DNA from: Candidatus Gastranaerophilales bacterium
GTDB taxonomy: Bacteria > Cyanobacteriota > Vampirovibrionia > Gastranaerophilales > Gastranaerophilaceae
Direction: 5' to 3'
Assembly: GCA_944323395.1 (NCBI GenBank)
Contig: CALUSI010000006.1
Location: 1 to 64,000 of the forward strand
Length of the DNA stretch: 64,000 nt
Shown: one piece after another, positions 57,204 to 64,000 of the stretch
Layout of the letters: each line of letters starts with the position of its first letter
Position numbering within the stretch: the first letter of the stretch is position 1
Made by a program: the position numbers and the translations under genes
The notes under the pieces: generated by a model
What the model saw: the letters and a program-made list of their open reading frames with translations, nothing else
Told to the model about the DNA's origin: nothing
Database searches by the model: none

Positions 57204-59018
57204 TTAACCTTCTGTTGTTTTTTGTTTTCTTGGTTTTCTTCCCGGTTTTTTCTTTTTAGCTTCTATTTCTGTTTGATCTTTCTCTTCATTTTTTTCTTCT
57301 GTTATTGTTTCTTTTGTTTCTGTTTTTGTTTGTTTCTTTCTTCCGGAAGATTTTCTTTGTCTCTTTTCTTTTGGTTGTTCATTTTCTATTGGTTTTTCAA
57401 TAGTATTTTCTTCAATTTTTTCTTTATCAACAGTTGTCTCTTCAACAATTGGTAATTGTTCTTGAACTATTTTTATATCTTCTTTTATTTCTTCTTCAAT
57501 AACTTTATTTTCGTTTTGTATAGTTGTTTGCTCTTGTTGTTCAGCTTTAGGCTGATTATTTCTGTTATTGAATTTATTGAAGTTTTTTCTTTGCTGATTA
57601 AATTGATTATTTTGTTGATTTTGTTGATTTGATTGATTTTGATTATTATTATTATTGTTGTTGTTTTGTTCGTTTTCTAACAATGGATTGTTATTCGGAT
57701 TGTTGAAAACTTTATTTTGTTTGTAGTTTGGTGTTTTATTTTTTATTTGTTGAGCCGGAATTTTAAGCTTTGCTGCTTTAGCTTTTATTTCGCCTTCTGC
57801 AACAGGAGCTGAGAAATTTAAATCGTCAGTTATATAACCGGTACCTTGGCAATGCGGACATTTTTTTCCAAATATTTCAGATAAACTTTGTCCTTGTCTG
57901 TGTCTTGTTAATTCTACCAAACCTAAGTCTGAAAGTTGACCGACTTGCGGTTTTGCCTTGTCTTTATCAAGTGCAATTTCAAGTTCTTCCATAATTGCGA
58001 GTTTATCACGTCTGTTGTTCATATCAATAAAGTCTACAATTACCATACCGCCGATATTTCTTAATCTTAACTGACGTGCTATCTCGTGTACTGCTTCAAG
58101 ATTTGTTTTTACTATAGTTTCATCTTGTGTTGTTGAACTTACAAATTTACCGCTGTTTACGTCTATTACTGTGAGTGCTTCTGTTGTTTGTATAAATAAA
58201 TAGCCTCCGCTTGGAAGATTTACTTTGGTTTGAAGTGCTGCTTTTATTTCTTTTACAATACCTGATGCTACAAGTAATGTTTCAGAACCTTTATATACAT
58301 TTACGTCTATATTTTTATTCATATTCCAGTTTTGTAAAATTTGTTGGGTTCTATGAACTCCGTAAGAAGTATCTAAGATAATTTCATCAACATCTTCACT
58401 ACAAGCTTCTCTCATAACTCTGTATAGTAGGTCTTGGTCTCTATATAATAAACTTGGTGCAGGTCTTGTTTCTGCTGCTGTAACAATAGTATTCCATTTT
58501 TCAAGAAGAATTTCCATATCTTCTTGAATATCAGCATCAGACTGTCCTTCTGCTTCTGTTCTTACTATAACTCCAATTCCTACAGGTTTTAAAAGACTTA
58601 TAATAGATTTTAATCTTGCTCTTTCTTTTTGATTTACAATTTTTCTTGATACATTTATACCCGTTTCCTGTGGCATTAATACCAAAAATCTTCCGGGTAA
58701 ACTGATCATTGTTGAAACTCTTGGACCTTTATGTCCTACAGGTTCTTTTACAACTTGTACTATAATTTTTTGTTTAGGTGATAGTTTTTCTTTTAAAGTA
58801 CCTTTACCTATTGCGTCATGTGCGTGTAAAAAACCCATTTTATCGTAGCCTACATTTACAAATGCAGCATCAATACTTGGTAATATATTATCTACAGTAG
58901 CTAAATATACATCATTTAAAAGCATATCGCCACGATGTACATAAAATTCACAAACTTTACCATCTTCAATTACTGCTGCAATATTATCTCTTTCTGCTAC
59001 AACTATTGCTTTTGACAT
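57204..59018 (-). CDS. rng: Ribonuclease G/E
   Basis: This single-strand endoribonuclease has 604 residues. It has an S1 domain with LNDVYLATVDNILPSIDAAFVNVG (residues about 33-56). The DNase I-like catalytic part follows, with VIDVNSGKFV and MVIVDFIDMNNRRDK carrying metal-binding aspartates. The zinc-link CPHCQGTGY near residue 392 is typical of RNase E/G. From residue about 430 a disordered tail is Asn/Gln-rich (near residue 450) and then Lys/Glu/Pro-rich, ending KKPGRKPRKQK. It lacks the classical degradosome region. It is downstream of the fused radical SAM gene, the usual pairing in many bacteria, and has an AAGGA ribosome-binding site. Confidence 0.94.
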   Translation of the reverse strand: MSKAIVVAERDNIAAVIEDGKVCEFYVHRGDMLLNDVYLATVDNILPSIDAAFVNVGYDKMGFLHAHDAIGKGTLKEKLSPKQKIIVQVVKEPVGHKGPRVSTMISLPGRFLVLMPQETGINVSRKIVNQKERARLKSIISLLKPVGIGVIVRTEAEGQSDADIQEDMEILLEKWNTIVTAAETRPAPSLLYRDQDLLYRVMREACSEDVDEIILDTSYGVHRTQQILQNWNMNKNIDVNVYKGSETLLVASGIVKEIKAALQTKVNLPSGGYLFIQTTEALTVIDVNSGKFVSSTTQDETIVKTNLEAVHEIARQLRLRNIGGMVIVDFIDMNNRRDKLAIMEELEIALDKDKAKPQVGQLSDLGLVELTRHRQGQSLSEIFGKKCPHCQGTGYITDDLNFSAPVAEGEIKAKAAKLKIPAQQIKNKTPNYKQNKVFNNPNNNPLLENEQNNNNNNNNQNQSNQQNQQNNQFNQQRKNFNKFNNRNNQPKAEQQEQTTIQNENKVIEEEIKEDIKIVQEQLPIVEETTVDKEKIEENTIEKPIENEQPKEKRQRKSSGRKKQTKTETKETITEEKNEEKDQTEIEAKKKKPGRKPRKQKTTEG

Positions 59019-59045
59019 ACTTTTTCCTTTTCTAATTGTAAACTC

Positions 59046-61550
59046 TTACAACTTGTTCATATCTTTGTCATAGAAAGCTTTCCTTATGATTTTAAAGTTA
59101 ATATCAGGTCTATACAGGCTTATAACATCATCAGGTTTCACTGACGGAATTTCTTCTGATTGTCCTGTTTTTAAAATCATTTGAAGTTTGTTTTCTCCTA
59201 CTTCTATTGACTTTATTGATTGTTTTATATTTACAAGTTTTTTTATACCTTTTTTATTTATCTTCTCTATAAATATTTCATTACTTGAAGATATTACTTC
59301 TTTAATATACAACAAATCTTTATTTTGTAAAATACCCTCAATAACAGGTTCAAAAGAATATGATGCCCATTGTGCCATAATATCAATGGCAGGAGTATTT
59401 TTATCTATTTTATTTGCATTTATAATTCTTATCTTAGAAGGTAGAACTTTATTAAGTTTTTCAGCAAGATTTTTTTCTTCTATATTGTCATATATTTCTA
59501 TATCTATAAGCTCACATTCACTTTCAACAAATATTGGAAGTGCTATTCCAAGTGAAAATTTGGGTGATGGGTTAAATCCTTGTGAAAAGACCAAACTTAA
59601 GCCGGAGCGGTATAGTGATTTTATTATTGTGTTCTGCCAGTCAAGATGAGAGATGTATCTCATTTCATCTTTTTTTGATATTTTCAGTCTGTATTTATAA
59701 GTTTCAGATATTTTTTGTTCAATATTATTTTCTTTTTTGTTTATTGATTTAACTTCATTATCAAGAATTTTGTGTGTTTTTAAATTTGTACATACACCGC
59801 AATTAACACAAGAGAACTCACAAGGGATTATATTTGCAGCTTTAATGGCGTTATTATATTGTTCTTTTAACCATTCCTTGCTTAGTCCTGTATCAATGAT
59901 ATCCCACGGTAAATCTTCTTCCAATGAATAACTTCTTTGTGCTTCTTCATCTATATTGAATCCGCACTCTAGTGCTGTTTGTTCCCATAAATTTTTATCT
60001 ATATTTTCATCCCAAGTTGATAAATATACTCCTTTTTTGTGTAATTCAAGGAAGAACTTATTATATTTTTCATCTCCTCTGGTAAAAGCACTTTCAACTT
60101 TTGATGTAAAACTATTGTGATAATTTATTTTTACACCTTTTATTGTTTTGACTTTATCTAAAAGATATTTTATTTTATTTCTTATTTCTTCTTGAGAATT
60201 TTGTCCAAACCATTGGAACGGTGTAAACGGTTTTGGTACAAAAATTGATACTGTACACGTTAAATTTAGGCTGTCTTTTAACTCGAGTTCTTTTTTTAGA
60301 ACTTTACTTCTGTATTTTATTTTATTAAATAGTTCAGCCATTTCATCAAGGTCTTCATAATTTTCAGTTGGCAGACCTATCATAAAATATAGTTTTATAT
60401 GATTGAATCCTGTTTTATAGCAATTTAAAATAGTATCTGTAATTTGTTCTTCTGTCAGGTTTTTATTTATTACATTTCTTAGTCTTTGACTTCCTGCTTC
60501 AGGTGCTAGAGTTGCTGTTGTTGCTCTTACTCCTCTTACAAGTTCTGCCAGTTTTGTACTATAGCGGTCTATTCTTTGGCTTGGAAGTGATACTGATACT
60601 TTCTTTTTATTCATTTCTTCACTTAATGATTCAATTACATTTTCTATATTTATATAATCGTTTGAAGATAATGAAAGTAGTGAATATTCGTCATAGCCCG
60701 TTTCTGACACTGACTCTTTAACCATATTTATTATATCTTCGGCTTTTCTTTCTCTAATTGGAAGATTTATATGTCCAGCTTGACAAAAACGGCACATTCT
60801 TCCGCAGCCTCTTCTTATTTCTATAATGGTTCTGTCATGTACACTTGAAGAATAAGGAACAGGTGCTTTGGGTGCTCTATTTAGTTTTGATATATCAAAA
60901 ATTCTTTTTTTTGTTTTATTTTGTTCTTGTGGTGCAAAAACACCTTCAATTTTAGATAATTCTTTTATTATTTCTGTCTTTGTTTTATTTTTATCTTTTA
61001 ATTCTTTATATTTTTCAAGAACATCAATTATAAGTTCTTCACCGTCTCCAATAAGGAATATATCAATAAAATCTTGTATTGGCCTTGGGTTAAAACAGCA
61101 AGGACCACCTGCCATTATTATAGGGTCTTTTTCTTCTCTTTTCTTTCTTTCAACTTGCAAACCTGATAATTTTATCATTTCAAGCATTGTGGGGTATGCA
61201 AGTTCATATTGAAGTGAAAACCCGATAATGTCGAAATATTTTACCGGTTTCTTACTTTCTAATGTTAAAATTGGCAGATTGTTTTTAATTAATTCTTCTT
61301 TATAGTCAATATCAGGAGCGTAAACCCTGTCTGCCATATATCTTTTGTCAGCATTTACAATATCGTATAGGATTTTTTGCCCCAGATTACTTATGGCTAT
61401 TTCATATTTATCAGGAAAAGCAAAAGCTATTTTTACTTCTGCTGTCTCAAAGTCTTTGTTATAACTTAAATATTCTGAACCTATATATTGGTATGGCTTT
61501 TTTATTTTATATAATAAACATTGATTTTCTATTGGTAATTCTTGATTCAT
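59046..61550 (-). CDS. Fused B12-binding radical SAM/DUF2344 protein
   Basis: This 834-residue protein fuses two parts. The first is a TIGR03960-type radical SAM region with an N-terminal cobalamin-like domain (IAISNLGQKILYDIV), then IEIRRGCGRMCRFCQAGHI (Cx3Cx2C) and LFNKIKYRSKVLKKE. The second, from about residue 620, is a TIGR03936/DUF2344 domain (YRLKISKKDEMRYISHLDWQN, FSQGFNPSPKFSLGIALP). The same two domains are separate genes or a fusion next to rng in many bacteria. A Cys cluster (CEFSCVNCGVC) lies between. The function is unknown, perhaps tRNA or RNA modification coupled to RNase G. The start abuts the previous stop (TAAATG). Confidence 0.92.
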   Translation of the reverse strand: MNQELPIENQCLLYKIKKPYQYIGSEYLSYNKDFETAEVKIAFAFPDKYEIAISNLGQKILYDIVNADKRYMADRVYAPDIDYKEELIKNNLPILTLESKKPVKYFDIIGFSLQYELAYPTMLEMIKLSGLQVERKKREEKDPIIMAGGPCCFNPRPIQDFIDIFLIGDGEELIIDVLEKYKELKDKNKTKTEIIKELSKIEGVFAPQEQNKTKKRIFDISKLNRAPKAPVPYSSSVHDRTIIEIRRGCGRMCRFCQAGHINLPIRERKAEDIINMVKESVSETGYDEYSLLSLSSNDYINIENVIESLSEEMNKKKVSVSLPSQRIDRYSTKLAELVRGVRATTATLAPEAGSQRLRNVINKNLTEEQITDTILNCYKTGFNHIKLYFMIGLPTENYEDLDEMAELFNKIKYRSKVLKKELELKDSLNLTCTVSIFVPKPFTPFQWFGQNSQEEIRNKIKYLLDKVKTIKGVKINYHNSFTSKVESAFTRGDEKYNKFFLELHKKGVYLSTWDENIDKNLWEQTALECGFNIDEEAQRSYSLEEDLPWDIIDTGLSKEWLKEQYNNAIKAANIIPCEFSCVNCGVCTNLKTHKILDNEVKSINKKENNIEQKISETYKYRLKISKKDEMRYISHLDWQNTIIKSLYRSGLSLVFSQGFNPSPKFSLGIALPIFVESECELIDIEIYDNIEEKNLAEKLNKVLPSKIRIINANKIDKNTPAIDIMAQWASYSFEPVIEGILQNKDLLYIKEVISSSNEIFIEKINKKGIKKLVNIKQSIKSIEVGENKLQMILKTGQSEEIPSVKPDDVISLYRPDINFKIIRKAFYDKDMNKL

Positions 61551-61883
61551 TTATGCTAAATCTTCCGGAACATATCTTTCTATATCTATAATTTCTCCAT
61601 AAGACTTATTGTTTCTGAATTGATTAAAAAAGTTCAGTAATGATTCGTAAGGTACTTTATATTTATAAAGCCCTACTCCTATTCCATTGTGTTTCATTAC
61701 TGTAACTATAAAAAAACATTTCTGTGCATACTCTCTTAGTGCTTCTTCTTTAAAATAATTACCGTTTTCATCTTTTGTTATTTTTACATATTGAAAACCT
61801 TTGAAAAAGCGTTGACGTGCAGTATCGCCTTCTTTTGGAGTCTTTTTAAATAAATTTATTACTTTGTCTTTATTATCGCTCAT
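61551..61883 (-). CDS. Small conserved-looking hypothetical protein
   Basis: This 110-residue soluble protein has an alpha-beta character, for example FKGFQYVKITKDENGNYFKEEAL and FIVTVMKHNGIGVGLYKYKV. No catalytic motif or signal peptide is visible. A promoter candidate TTGCCT-17-TTCAAT lies 6 nt before the ATG (minus strand). The next gene starts right at its stop, so it is the first gene of the radical SAM-rng transcript. I do not recognise a family. Confidence 0.7.
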   Translation of the reverse strand: MSDNKDKVINLFKKTPKEGDTARQRFFKGFQYVKITKDENGNYFKEEALREYAQKCFFIVTVMKHNGIGVGLYKYKVPYESLLNFFNQFRNNKSYGEIIDIERYVPEDLA

Positions 61884-61968
61884 ATTAATATTGAAGCGAA
61901 TTTGTCAAATTCAGGCAAGAATTTAACATAATTTTTAATATATACTTTATTATTTTTTTTGAATCTTT

Positions 61969-61974
61969 TAAAAT
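61969..61974 (+). promoter_or_regulatory. -10 box TAAAAT, 6 nt before ATG 61981
   Basis: TAAAAT lies 6 nt before the UDG start codon, with no ribosome-binding site. It shares a gap length with several other genes in the window. Confidence 0.45.
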
Positions 61975-61980
61975 AATTTT

Positions 61981-62565
61981 ATGTTTGAAGAATTAGAAGA
62001 TATAAAAAATAAATGTTTGAAATGTCAGAAATGTGCTTTGTCAAAAACCAGGACAAATATTGTTTTTTCTGATGGTAATCCAAACAGTAATTTAGTGTTA
62101 GTCGGAGAAGCTCCGGGATACTGGGAAGATCAAAAAGGTAAGCCTTTTGTCGGTAAAGCAGGTCAATTGCTAGATAAAATTTTTGAGTGTGTTGGTTTAT
62201 CAAGAGAAAAAGATGTCTATATTTGTAATACATTGAAATGCAGACCACCAGAAAACAGAGATCCTCTTCCTGAAGAAAAAGCTGCTTGTAAGGAGTATCT
62301 TGATGCTCAATTGAAAATATTAAAACCGAAAATTATTTTAATATGCGGACGGGTGGCTTTGAATACTTTTCTTCCTGAATACCTAAGTATTACAAAGGTT
62401 AGAGGTAAATGGTTTGATGGACCAAATGGTGAAAAAATGATGCCGATTTTTCATCCTTCATACCTTTTAAGAAATGATTCAAGAGAAAAAGGCAGTCCCA
62501 AGTGGTTAATGTGGCAAGATATTAAAGAGATAAAAAAAGTTTATGATGAAATTTGCAATTTATAA
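61981..62565 (+). CDS. Family 4 uracil-DNA glycosylase
   Basis: This type-4 UDG removes uracil from DNA. The 194-residue protein starts with a Cys-rich segment CLKCQKCALSKTR (Cys12, Cys15, Cys18). VLVGEAPGYWEDQKGKPFVGKAGQLLD follows as the GEAPG motif, then CNTLKCRPPENRDP and CGRVALNTF. It ends with IFHPSYLLR, the catalytic-loop HPS motif. The cysteines suggest a 4Fe-4S cluster, as known for this family. The start is leaderless. The metallophosphoesterase gene starts in its 3' end. Confidence 0.94.
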   Translation: MFEELEDIKNKCLKCQKCALSKTRTNIVFSDGNPNSNLVLVGEAPGYWEDQKGKPFVGKAGQLLDKIFECVGLSREKDVYICNTLKCRPPENRDPLPEEKAACKEYLDAQLKILKPKIILICGRVALNTFLPEYLSITKVRGKWFDGPNGEKMMPIFHPSYLLRNDSREKGSPKWLMWQDIKEIKKVYDEICNL

Positions 62566-63505
62566 AGAAATACTTATCTGGACCATACGCATATTTTTAT
62601 ATTTTGTATTATTAATTGCTATTTATTCAATATTTATAGAGCCGAGATTGATTAGAGTTAATGAACAGAATTTATATTTGCCAAATTTTCAAACTGAACA
62701 TAACGGTATGAAAATTGCTGTTCTATCTGATTTGCATATAGGCGGTCTTGGTATGGATGAATGGCAATTAAAAAGAATTGTTAAAAAAACAAATAAACAA
62801 AAACCTGATTTTATTTTGCTATTAGGTGATGTTGATTCAATCAGACTTTCTAAATCAGGAATACCATCAGAAAAAATATCTGAAATTCTTTCAAAATTTT
62901 CTTCTAAATATGGTGTTTATTCAGTTCTAGGAAATCATGATTATAAATCAAATCCATCCATTCCTAAAATTTTAAAAGCTGCCGATATAAAAGTATTAGA
63001 TGGCTCATCTTGCAATATAAAACTAAATAATAAAAATGTTATTTTATATGGGTTGAAAGATTTTTGGCATTATGACTATGATGAAAATTTAATCAAGAAA
63101 GATATAAATTCTTCCATAATTGTATTATCTCATAATCCTGATACATTTCCTTTTATTCCTGGTTATACTGCGTTAACTTTGAGCGGACATACTCATGGCG
63201 GTCAAATTTATCTGCCGTTTTTAGGTGGCATTTTTTGTTCATCAATGTATGCTCAGCGTTATATTAAAGGATATGTTGTTGAAAATAATAAACATATCTT
63301 TATAACAAGCGGCTTGGGAAATTGTGCTCCTGCCAGATTGGGTAATATACCTGAAATTGTTATATTGAATTTATATTCACAAGATAGTTATCCAAATAAA
63401 AAAATAATAAATACAAAAGCTAGAAAAGGTATTACTAATACAGAACTATTACCTATGTATTTTGATTTAGTTAGAAAAATTTTTCGTATTAATGTTCAAT
63501 ATTAA
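62543..63505 (+). CDS. Membrane-anchored calcineurin-like metallophosphoesterase (YkuE-like)
   Basis: This 320-residue protein has one N-terminal membrane helix (LIWTIRIFLYFVLLIAIYSIF) followed by the metallophosphoesterase fold. VLSDLHIGG (D-x-H), LLGDVD, GNHDYK, LSHNPD and SGHTHGGQIYLP give the full metal-binding set. It resembles YkuE and related lipid-associated phosphoesterases. A PRLIRV segment links helix and domain. The domain is likely on the outer face of the inner membrane, but orientation is inferred. The start (ATGATG) overlaps the UDG gene by 23 bp. Confidence 0.9.
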   Translation: MMKFAIYKEILIWTIRIFLYFVLLIAIYSIFIEPRLIRVNEQNLYLPNFQTEHNGMKIAVLSDLHIGGLGMDEWQLKRIVKKTNKQKPDFILLLGDVDSIRLSKSGIPSEKISEILSKFSSKYGVYSVLGNHDYKSNPSIPKILKAADIKVLDGSSCNIKLNNKNVILYGLKDFWHYDYDENLIKKDINSSIIVLSHNPDTFPFIPGYTALTLSGHTHGGQIYLPFLGGIFCSSMYAQRYIKGYVVENNKHIFITSGLGNCAPARLGNIPEIVILNLYSQDSYPNKKIINTKARKGITNTELLPMYFDLVRKIFRINVQY

Positions 63506-63506
63506 A

Positions 63507-64000
63507 TTATTCAATAAGTGACATATAAACTTTTTTGTATTCTTGAGCACTTTTTGTCCAAGAAAAGTCAGCACTCATTGCATTTTTAATAAGACTGTTC
63601 CACTCTTTTTTATTTTTATATGTATCTATTGCATATTGAATTGTATTAAGCATTTCATGAGCATTATAGTTATAAAATTTAAATCCGTCTGCGTTTTTGT
63701 TTGGATATGCATTAACGGTATTTTCAAGTCCTCCTGTTGCTCTTACAATAGGTATAGTTCCATATTTTAGAGCTATTAATTGTGATAGCCCGCACGGCTC
63801 AAATCTTGAAGGCATTAAGAACATATCTGCACCAGCGTATATTTTATTGCATAAATCTGCTCTGTATTCTATTCTTGAGCGAATATTTTTAGAGTTGTAA
63901 CTTATCCAAGTGAAAAAGTCTTCATATCTTTTTTCGCCTGTTCCTAATATGATTATATCTGCTTCAAGCTTCATTAAATCGTTCTCTACTGCTTTTAACA
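63507..64000 (-). CDS. glgA: Glycogen synthase, C-terminal part (gene runs off the window)
   Basis: The coding sequence continues past the right window edge in frame, so an internal Met is not the start. The visible 164 codons encode the GT5 C-terminal domain. ADIIILGTGEKRYE and YAGADMFLMPSRFEPCGLSQLIALKYGTIPIVRATGGLENTV are the conserved nucleotide-binding motifs, with Glu-Pro-Cys-Gly binding ADP-glucose. FSWTKSAQEYKKVY closes the domain. GlgA elongates alpha-1,4-glucan and fits with the GH57 protein earlier in the window. It converges with the metallophosphoesterase gene, leaving 1 bp between stops. Confidence 0.94.
   Translation of the reverse strand, partial: LKAVENDLMKLEADIIILGTGEKRYEDFFTWISYNSKNIRSRIEYRADLCNKIYAGADMFLMPSRFEPCGLSQLIALKYGTIPIVRATGGLENTVNAYPNKNADGFKFYNYNAHEMLNTIQYAIDTYKNKKEWNSLIKNAMSADFSWTKSAQEYKKVYMSLIE

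Noticed and set aside
59188-59649. 153-codon plus-strand ORF antisense to the fused radical SAM gene
   Set aside because: It lies within a long, motif-bearing gene and has no start signals of its own.
1-64000. tRNA, rRNA, tmRNA or insertion sequences
   Set aside because: I looked through the intergenic gaps and found no cloverleaf, rRNA motif, transposase frame or terminal inverted repeats. A tRNAscan or Infernal run would be needed to exclude divergent cases.

Overview
The window is AT-rich, tightly packed, and uses the standard code (TGA is a real stop). The gene set points to a diderm bacterium. An outer-membrane two-partner secretion transporter with two large exported partners and several Sec-exported periplasmic-type proteins sit beside SecG, YvcK, YqeG, RNase HIII, a single bifunctional RelA/SpoT enzyme and a B12-radical SAM/RNase G pair. 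Together with the low GC this resembles the non-photosynthetic cyanobacterial relatives Gastranaerophilales/Melainabacteria (Vampirovibrionia). That placement is an inference from gene content, not a phylogeny. I see no rRNA, tRNA, CRISPR array, transposase or integrase.

Layout. 1-310: a probable small RNA on the minus strand with a CU-rich unpaired stretch. 0.3-5.7 kb: a polytopic membrane protein, TrhP-like U32 protein, YqeG phosphatase, B12-radical SAM enzyme and thioredoxin. 5.7-17.2 kb: a DtxR-type metal regulator with a partner membrane protein, coaE, a GH57 enzyme, leuB, a GT2 glycosyltransferase, small lineage-specific proteins, an MBL hydrolase, rnhC and a DnaJ-like protein. 17.3-21.2 kb: an exported GHL10-type hydrolase, dapF and an oligopeptide-type ABC ATPase. 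21.2-26.7 kb: an accessory island between a broken lexA-like fragment and an intact lexA-umuC pair; it holds a phage-type lysozyme, three tandem membrane-anchored paralogues and a small XRE regulator. 26.8-36.7 kb: a paralogous exported pair, rsh, yggU, secG, dut, panC-panB-yvcK and pxpA. 36.8-38.8 kb: three flagellar-type genes. 38.9-47.3 kb: an acetyltransferase, a LUD protein, a carbonic anhydrase and a 1936-residue protein with papain-like catalytic motifs. 47.4-54.1 kb: tpsB divergent from two tpsA paralogues. 54.2-64 kb: a TPR protein, engB, rng, a fused radical SAM protein, a family 4 UDG, a metallophosphoesterase and the C-terminal part of glycogen synthase.

How the parts work together. 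The LexA-like repressor has an autocleavage Ala-Gly and a Ser/Lys dyad; its promoter carries a 20-bp perfect palindrome between -35 and -10, so autoregulation with induction of the downstream umuC polymerase is likely. The two TpsA proteins are the natural cargo of the adjacent TpsB. GH57 and GlgA suggest alpha-glucan (glycogen) metabolism. The DtxR regulator has a DtxR-box-like site in front of it and overlaps a gene whose product carries a Cys/His cluster.

The most interesting signals are these: the sRNA and its 12-nt match to a ribosome-binding site at 40.3 kb; a recurring -10 box exactly 6 nt before ATG, which predicts leaderless mRNAs; the lysozyme island bracketed by lexA copies whose operators differ symmetrically; and the giant papain-like protein.
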